64,000 nt of DNA from Gnetum montanum (Eukaryota > Streptophyta > Gnetopsida > Gnetales > Gnetaceae): the NCBI GenBank assembly GCA_015680685.1, contig MNCI01003793.1, forward strand, positions 174,457-238,456. The letters run 5' to 3'. A program made the position numbers and the translations under genes. This document shows, one piece after another, positions 57,292 through 64,000 of this stretch. The notes beneath the pieces are model-generated. The model saw only the letters and a list, made by a program, of their open reading frames with translations. It made no database searches and was not told the origin of the DNA. Position 1 is the stretch's first letter. Each line of letters starts with the position of its first letter.

Positions 57292-58235
57292 TGATGAGTG
57301 GCAAGGTACCCCTACGCCCAACCATATGAATCACAAAGCGTTCATGCATGACTCGGTCGAATTCCATGGACTTTATCATTTCCAATGCACTAGCCCTTTA
57401 GGAAGTGAATCTAGCCTTAAGGTCAATCGTTGTCCTCCCAATTACACTTGTGATGCACATTGGTATGGTTAAGTGTAATTGAGGCATCTGATTTTTATCA
57501 TTTTTTATTTTATATCTTGGGTGTTCAAAATGTAGATAAAAAGGTTTTTAATTAACTAATCTAAATATCTAATTAACTAATCATTTAACTAATCCTAACA
57601 TAAGTATCCATTCCCACTTTTGATACATGTCTTGAACCCATGTATCCACTGCTGGGCGACCAAACGCTACACTACTGGGTGTACCAAGCAATAATGTTGC
57701 TAGGATTACCGAGTGAATATGTGTTATAGTTGAAGTGGCCATACTTATGTATTTAATCTATCTAGCTTAATAATCTTATTAACTCAATTTTTAAAAAATA
57801 ATTGTGAAATAGTTTAGAATAGTTAACAAATAATTAAAAACATTGAATGCATAAATAAAAGAGCTAATCTATCCAAAGTGCTACAATGTTTATCAGAAAG
57901 CTCACCTTTATTGCTGCACACACTATTGTGCTTAGGTACAACAATGCTCAAATAAAGATCCATACACTCAATGACTCTTGCTATGAGCACTTAGGGAAAA
58001 ATTCTAACTTTCGAATGGAAAAAATGCAAGAGCTTCGCTACAATTGAAATCTAGACTCCCCATAAATGTAACAGGTAGACATGTATTTATAGGCGATGGA
58101 CAAACACCATGTTGATGAGGCATCATCGACACAGGTCAAAATGCATCGATGGAGCCTTGTGGACAAGGCCTTGTCAATGTGGTTGGCTACATCGACGATG
58201 CCTCATTGAGGTAGACAACCAACGATGACTAATCA
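57292..58235 (-). repeat. Element C 5' LTR
   Basis: It is 944 bp; element-sense start TGATTAGTCATCG, end GCCACTCATCA. The minus-strand TATAAATA is at 58091-58084. The U3 (58100-58230) is a run of GATGAGGC / ACAAGGCC / TCGATG repeats, longer than in B. The U5 triple repeat is at about 57650-57730. Confidence 0.9.
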
Positions 58236-59960
58236 TCTTCTAACAGTTCATCTTTATTAAACATCACATCTCTTATAATTGCCAATTTTTCTTCCTCTAC
58301 ATTCCAAATCTAATAACCTTTCGTATGGAAACCATATCTTATGAAATATCCTTCTTTTGCATTTGGACTTGATTTGATTTGCGTTATGATGTGATAATAT
58401 ACTCTAAAACCAAGGACCTATAAATGTTTCAAGTTAGGCTTTCTTTCAATCCACACTGTATTTGGAGAATCAAAATGTAAATAGAGGGTAGGACTTCTAT
58501 TAATGATGTAGATTTCGTATAGCTTTTTTCCATAAGGCATCATCTAATTTGTATTGGGCTAACATACATAATATCATTTCATTAATTTTTTAATTTTTAT
58601 GCTTAGCTACACCATTCTTTTTTGGATAGTATGGAACCATCTTCTAATGAATAATTCCTTCTTTTGTAAGATATTCTTAGAATTTTATATTCATGTATTC
58701 CATCCCATTATTAGTTCATAGCTTCATGATTAATAATCTAGTCTATTTTTCTACAAATGATTTCAAATTTCTAAAGGTTTCAAAAACTTATAATTTGGAT
58801 TTGATCACATATATCCACACATTATATGGATAATCATTAATATGTGTTATGAATTATCATGCTCCTCCTAATGAAATTACATTACCCTATAAATCAATGT
58901 TTAAGTATATAATCTCCAACTTAGTTCTTGCAACTATATTCCTCATGCATGGAAAAGTCATTCTAGTTTGTTTACTAATATAACATGACTTGTAGAACAT
59001 GTCATGATTTAAGTTAAGCTATGATAAATCATGGAAAGATCACTCTTTTACTAGATGCAAGTCATTCCACACTATATTTGGACACTCAAATTGTAAATAG
59101 AGGATAGGACTTCTATTAATGATATGAACTATAGTTTGTACAACTTTTATCCATAAGGCATCATCTAATTTGCATTGGGCTAACATACATCTTATAATTT
59201 TATTAATTTTTTAATTTTTATGCTTAGCTACACCATTCTATTTTAGACAATATGGACCCATCTTTTGATGAATAATTCCTTCTTTTGTAAGATATTCTTA
59301 GAATTCTATATTCATGTATTTTGTCCCATTATCAGTTCATAGCTCCATGATTGATAATCTAGTCTGTTTTTCCACCAATGCTTTAAAGTTTCTAAAGGTA
59401 TTAAAAACTTATAATTTGAAGTTGATGACATATATCCACACCTTACATGAATAATAATTAATATATGTTACAAAATATCATGCTCCTTCTAATACAATTA
59501 CATTACCATATGAACCAACATTTGAGTGTATAATCTTCAACTTACTTCTTGCAACTATATTCTTTATGCTTGAAAAGCTATTCTAGTTTATTTACCAATA
59601 CCACATGACTTGCAGAACATGTAATGATTTAGGTTAAGTTGTGATAAATCATGACAAGATTACTCTTTTATTATATGTAAGTCATTTCACACTATATTTA
59701 GAGATGTAAAATGTGAATAGAGGGTAGCACTTTTGTTAATGATGTGAACTATAGTTTGTACAGCTTTTACACATAAGGCATAATCTAATTTGTATTGGTC
59801 TAATATACATCGAACCATTACATCAATTTTTTGATTTTTACACTCAGCTAAATCATTCTATTTTGGATAATATGGAACCATATTTTGATGAATAATTTCT
59901 TCTTTTGTGAGATATTCTTAGAATTATCTACTCATGTATTTGTTGTCGCATAAATGCCAT
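58236..59960 (-). pseudogene. Ty1/copia element J: pre-integrase and integrase region
   Basis: The minus strand gives the GAG-pre-integrase end MFCKSCGIGK-stop-TRIA (about 59620-59580) and integrase core pieces: TDNGTKYMNIEF, EYLTKEGIIHQKMGPY, NGVAKHKN, MLAQCKLDDALW, TIVHIINRSPILY. Near the left end are the post-integrase parts KEGYFIRYGFHTKGY and RDVMFNKDELLED, the last ending exactly at the element C insertion. This matches the copia pattern CK-C--GKQ...TDNG-EY...H----PY-PQQNGVAERKN...AV--LNR-P...RDV-F-E. It continues at 46119 beyond C. Many stops. Confidence 0.75.
58440..59955 (-). repeat. Direct tandem repeat, period about 620 bp, within the copia integrase region
   Basis: The marker TTCTTTTGTAAGATATTCTT occurs at about 58660, 59281 and (variant) 59901, spacing 620-621. 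A second marker, GGACTTCTATTAATGAT, occurs at about 58490, 59107 and 59727 with the same spacing. The units have diverged, so this is an old duplication and not an assembly echo of identical reads. Confidence 0.85.
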
Positions 59961-61450
59961 TTGATGAAGCATTATCTTAAGATGATGATTGAGATAGCGT
60001 TAGACAAATTAATTTTTACTTGAGATTGGAAGATAATCTAATAGCATATTATGAATGAATCATGAATGTTCTAGAAAGGAAAATGAATAGAAAGTGTTTT
60101 AAGATGTCATAATTATGGCTTAAGTGTTCATACTTTCAAGATAGAAAATCAAGGGTATTAATTATGGAATTTATGAAAGTTTAATAACAAGACAAAGGCT
60201 GTAATATTTGAAGTTCACTTATGTAAATGTTATGGGACTCCATAGTGGAATTTACACCTACATTATCAAATTTGTGGAATGCATAGTGTATTTTATTCTT
60301 TATATAGGATGGTTCTGCACAAGAATATCAAGTGTTTGGTAGTATTATGACATATTGAATATGTTACAACCTTCAAGCATTAGGGAAAATGTTAAAGGTT
60401 TTAATGCCCAAGATTTTTCATGTTAGCAGGGTTGCTTAGACAATAATAATAGCTGAGAAAGATAGGCCAAACTAATCTACTTTGAGAACAAATAGTCCAT
60501 ACAAAAATATAAGTATTCAAGGCCCTAGTATTTGATTGAAACCATATGCAGTTCCTACAACTTAGTAAAGAAAAGATTTGTAAAACCAGTATTCTATGCC
60601 AATCCCTGAAACTATGAACAAGATGGAATAATACCGATGAAATGGCTATGAACCACACAAGTAGAGCTAGAACCAGAAAGAAGAAAGAAGGGAAATCCAA
60701 AAAAAACAAAGGGAAATTTGAGATAAGTAGTTATCTTAGAACAACAAAAAATATATATAATAATGAACAATAAAAACCACTGTATTGAACCTTTTTTATA
60801 GATTTATCTAGAATATTTTTCATGGCAACCAAACCCTGACTTCAATTTGGAGGGTCACTGCTATCAAGGTAATAATAGAATTCCTCTTGAAAGTGGAAAT
60901 GATAGAAACTCTTGTTTCAACCAAGTGTGCTCATAGTCATCAACACCACAGCAAAGTAGCTAGTTCATGTTTTCTCCATGTATGGTATGAACGTTGTTGA
61001 CACCCAATCAGAGACTTCAAAGTGTGAGCTACCGTAGCCACTGCTTTCTCCCTAAATGACATCCAAGACAGAACATGGCAATCTACAAAACCCTCATTTC
61101 TATGTTTGAGACAGGAAAATGGAACAATGGCATGCAAAAAAAATAGAAACAATGATGGCCACAATCCCAAATCTTGAATGGTGCTAGTGCAGGTGACCAC
61201 AACAAACAAAAGTGCAGCCATGAGACCCCAATGGTGGAGGAGCTAGAAGTAGTTGCTCACCACATGGAGGTGTGTAGAGAACTCCATTCAGAAGGTCATG
61301 GCCTACAATTCCAACCACAAGCATGGTAAGATGCAAAGCAGCATATGCAACACTATGCAAATGAAAAAAAAATTGAAGCAATACACATGTTTGTTGTAGA
61401 GATCATTGAGGTGTAGTGGTTGTAGCTTGATGCTGTGTTCCTAAATATTC
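59961..61450. other. Unassigned sequence
   Basis: It contains short minus-strand frames with hydrophobic composition (60709-60401, 61221-60940) and an AT-rich remainder. No domain, RNA gene or repeat that I recognise. It lies between copia J and family H copy 2. Confidence 0.5.
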
Positions 61451-62400
61451 TTTGGTGAATTATATTTTGAAATGGTTCCTTTTATTTTTAATCCTTGATC
61501 TACCCTTACTATATGAGGAATCTTTAAATTTTATTTCAAGGAAAAAAACCTCCATGATGGAAAAGGATAAATTTTAGCACAACCTGAAGGTAAGGTATAT
61601 TTTCACTTCATGAGATATGCTACATATAAATTAATTTCCAAAAATTTTAAAGGATAAATTTAATAGACATGTGGTAAACATACCTTTATTTTCTACAACA
61701 TTTAAAGTTTTTTCAAAATATATAACCTCCTATGGAAGTTATAGTTTAATTTCTTTGATATTTGTGAAGTTGTGATTACCAAGAGGACACTTGCCAACCA
61801 TAGCATATATTTCTCAAATTTATCATAACTTCTATGGAAGTTATAACTTCTAGGGTGGTTATAAATTAATATTCCTAGATATTTGTAATACCCTTAACTT
61901 CTCATGATGATTGTAACTCCCCTAAAGCCACTATAAATAGATCTTCAAGGGGATATTTGAAGAAGAAGAAAAGGAGGAAGACTTAGAAGAAAAAGACATT
62001 TGAAGATTACTTGTATGATGGCTTGCTAAAGACATCAATTTGGCTGCTTGTTTTTAATCCTATGAGTTCATTTCTTCCCACTTTATTTTAGTTTCTTATC
62101 TAATGGTTTAGATAATATCATGCTTGGAATTTAATTTTTGGATTTTTCCAAGGCTACTTATATAGCTTTGTTTTTGTGCAATATTAGACTCCTATTAAAA
62201 TTTTCCATAGAAGAGCTCATGTTGTTGAAAGCCTTAAGAGAAATTTAATAGTAATGTCTTAATGAAATTGTCATGTTTTTGGAATAGAAAATCTAGAAAA
62301 ATATTTGGTATTTTGATCAATTTGAAATAGCTTCTTTATTTTTAAAGTTTATTGCCTTGCTATTTTAATCAAGAAATTGTTGAAGTTTTTGAAAGATCTG
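61450..62400 (+). repeat. Family H probable 5' LTR (copy 2)
   Basis: It is homologous (inverted) to 26490-27200. The U3-like part (61720-61930) has repeats of AACTTCTATGGAAGTTATAA and TTATAACTTCTAGGGTGG-type palindromes, then CTATAAATAG at about 61934-61943. The transcribed part has GAGTTCATTTCTTCCC (about 62065) and TTGTGCAATATTAGACTCC (about 62175). I could not fix the exact ends or a primer site. Confidence 0.5.
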
Positions 62401-63020
62401 ATGAATGCAATCTTTAACAACTATTAACCAGCCAAATTAGAGACTTGTACATTATAGTTTATGCAAAGATTTTTGGTAGTATAATAAGATTATCATTATG
62501 AAATTTCTTGTTAAGCTCAAAGGGTTTGGACAATTTGTAGTTATTCAAGTAGGAATAGCTTTATTACAAAGTGTTTCCTTGTATCAATTTTTCTTGCTTA
62601 GATATTTGAGATTTCATGCAATTCTAATTTCTTTTCTTTTTCTTTCTAAGTTCATTGAATCTCACTCTATTTCTAGTTTTCTTATGGAACTTTCTCTTTA
62701 CGAAAAATTAGAAGTAGATTGGTAGAATTATGCTCAAATTTTTTTGTAAAATTATATTTATTACAAGTATTGTAGGGACCATATAGACTAAGTGATTAGA
62801 CAAAATAGGAATATTTGATAGCTCATAGTATTTGAAAAAGTCAGCTAAATCTCTTTTATGATAGCTGATTACAGTTTTATACACAACCCAACCATTTCAA
62901 CATTCATAACAACAAATACATACTCACATAACTACTAAGTCTATTTGGAGGTATTTGAGTATTAATGTTGCTAGAGGCCAACAAACATCAAAACCCTATT
63001 TGAAGAACACCTTTAATCTC
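62401..63020 (+). other. Family H leader region
   Basis: AT-rich leader. From 62880 it matches 19974-20188 (inverted). The short frame 62498-62725 is hydrophobic and probably not a gene. Confidence 0.45.
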
Positions 63021-64000
63021 GTTACTTCCCTGAGTCATGAGATCGGAAGGCCACACTTATTGGTGGTTGCATCCCAAATGGTTTTCAACCATTCTTTTGG
63101 CACTAGAAGGAAGGTTGAAAATTTTTCCCCCTAAGTTCATAAGCCTGATAGTCCTAGCACACCAATGGTTCTTTTTTGCTAGAAGGGTTTAAGAAATTAG
63201 ATTCTATTTTCAATTAATGACCAAACAAAATAATAATTTGGAATATTTCAAAGGTTCAAAAGAAATTCTTAATTATAAGACTAATTACTCATTAGAAGAA
63301 GAATAGAAGAAGGTTTTTGAATTTGGAACAAGTAGTGGAGTAAAGACCAAAAGGAATATAAGATCACCCCTTCTATCTAGTTTATTAGTCTATAAGAGAA
63401 GTCCAAAGAAGTATAAGAATTCAACAACCAAAAGGAAGTCTAATAGGATGGCAAATCCTTGACAAAGAGTTACAATATTAGGATTCCAGAATTACAATGA
63501 TATTTCAAAGGTAGTTTACAAATATATGCTTGAGCCTTTTATTCCTAGAAAATCTTATTTGGTTGAAGAATACATCCACATGTTTGAGTTAGCTTTAGCT
63601 CATGCAAATGTTCAACATAAAGACCAAGATTATAGGTTGTTTATAGAAAATCTAAAGGATATGACTCAAATTTGGTATTTAAACTTGTCAAGCAACAGTA
63701 TCCTAAGTTGGGATGATATGAAAAGTCTTTTCTTAGTCCAATTTAACAATCAATTAGATCAACAACAATAGTATTGTGGGCTAGTACAAGCTAAGCAAGG
63801 AATTAAAGAGTCTATTAGAGATTTCAACATTAAGTTTTAAAAAATTTATGAGCTCTTTCAAAAATAATATAGATCATTAAAAAAAATTCTTAGAGACACT
63901 TATCTTAAGGCTGTGAATCCAAATATTTCAATTTTGTTAAGGAGAACTCTGAACCTACTAACATTGAATGACTACTTTAGTGAAGCTATATAGTTAGAAA
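63021..64000 (+). pseudogene. Family H gag (retrotransposon gag domain), runs off the window
   Basis: The best part is 63526-63771: MLEPFIPRKSYLVEEYIHMF, QDYRLFIENLKDMTQIWYLN, SILSWDDMKSLFLVQFNNQL. After a TAG stop the same frame continues YCGLVQAKQGIKESIRDFNI, VNPNISILLRRTLNLLTL, YFSEAI. This is the usual Ty3/gypsy gag pattern (F...L-G-A--W---L...SW--L---F---F......L---KQ---ESI--F---F). It differs from the gag of the Athila-like elements. Stops at several CAG/CAA-type positions mark decay. A start could not be set with confidence. Confidence 0.7.

Larger units (their letters stand above)
46120..58235 (-). mobile_element. Element C: near-complete Athila-like retrotransposon inserted in copia element J
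   Basis: Minus strand: 5' LTR (58235-57292), primer site, gag, pol, spacer with internal promoter-like module, ORF3 (5' two thirds), then a 3' LTR (about 47002-46120) that has lost its beginning. TCTTT (46115-46119) and TCTTC (58236-58240) flank it, a target duplication with one mismatch. The flanks are two parts of the same copia element in the same orientation. An internal deletion of roughly 1.1 kb relative to B removed the ORF3 end, the purine tract and the start of U3. Confidence 0.9.

Noticed and set aside
60401-61221. Hydrophobic minus-strand frames that could be small membrane proteins
   Set aside because: No conserved motif, T-rich composition alone explains the Phe/Leu content, and no supporting start context or homologous copy is in the window.

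Overview
The window looks like heterochromatic nuclear DNA of a seed plant with a large, repeat-rich genome. It is AT-rich and CpG-poor, and almost everything recognisable is decayed transposable element. The evidence is LTR retrotransposons with plant-type primer sites (tRNA-Asp type, the Athila pattern), a Ty1/copia pol remnant, a gag-PR remnant resembling chromoviruses, and a Helitron with introns. I see no intact host gene. The only stretch of different character is a CpG-rich segment at about 27.42-28.01 kb. An 836-base assembly gap lies at 31066-31901.

Layout. 1-4571: 5' half of Athila-like element Z (minus), inserted in 3' remnant F (4572-5995). 6073-6807: 3' tail of element G, sharing an LTR with near-full-length element B (6808-19973, plus). 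19974-20188: a scrap of gypsy family H, interrupted by element D (minus, 20189 to about 26490); H resumes at about 26490-27200. 27232-27254: AT microsatellite. 27420-28010: CpG-rich segment. 28200-31065: chromovirus-like element E (minus). 31902-32640 and 41200-43790: two same-orientation Helitron pieces, separated by element A (33010-40121, plus, perfect 5-bp target duplication ATAAT). 45500-46119 and 58236-59960: one Ty1/copia element J (minus), split by Athila-like element C (46120-58235, minus, near-matching target duplication). 61450-64000: a second H copy with gag running off the window.

The Athila-like family (Z, F, G, B, D, A, C) has a shared plan: LTR of about 790-960 bp with inverted ends TGATGAGT/ACTCATCA, tRNA-Asp primer site, gag, DLG-type protease, RT-RNaseH-IN, a T-rich spacer, then a third ORF (ORF3) where env sits in retroviruses. 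ORF3 resembles the 'putative plant transposon protein' family in its N-terminal half, followed by coiled coil and a conserved C-terminal box. All coding regions are broken by stops and frameshifts.

The most interesting observation is how ORF3 may be expressed. In B, C and D the pol-ORF3 spacer carries a second copy of that element's own subfamily-specific U3 palindromic repeat plus a TATATATA box, about 410-520 bp upstream of the ORF3 ATG. The ATG itself is placed directly after a plant-like branch point and 3' splice site. This looks like an internal promoter plus leader intron dedicated to ORF3. Element A, which lost ORF3, also lacks the internal repeat module. Other points are a cysteine module between protease and RT, a non-canonical gag zinc-knuckle-like motif, and a stem with compensatory changes in the spacer.

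All boundaries and similarity statements come from reading by eye; no alignment or search was run.
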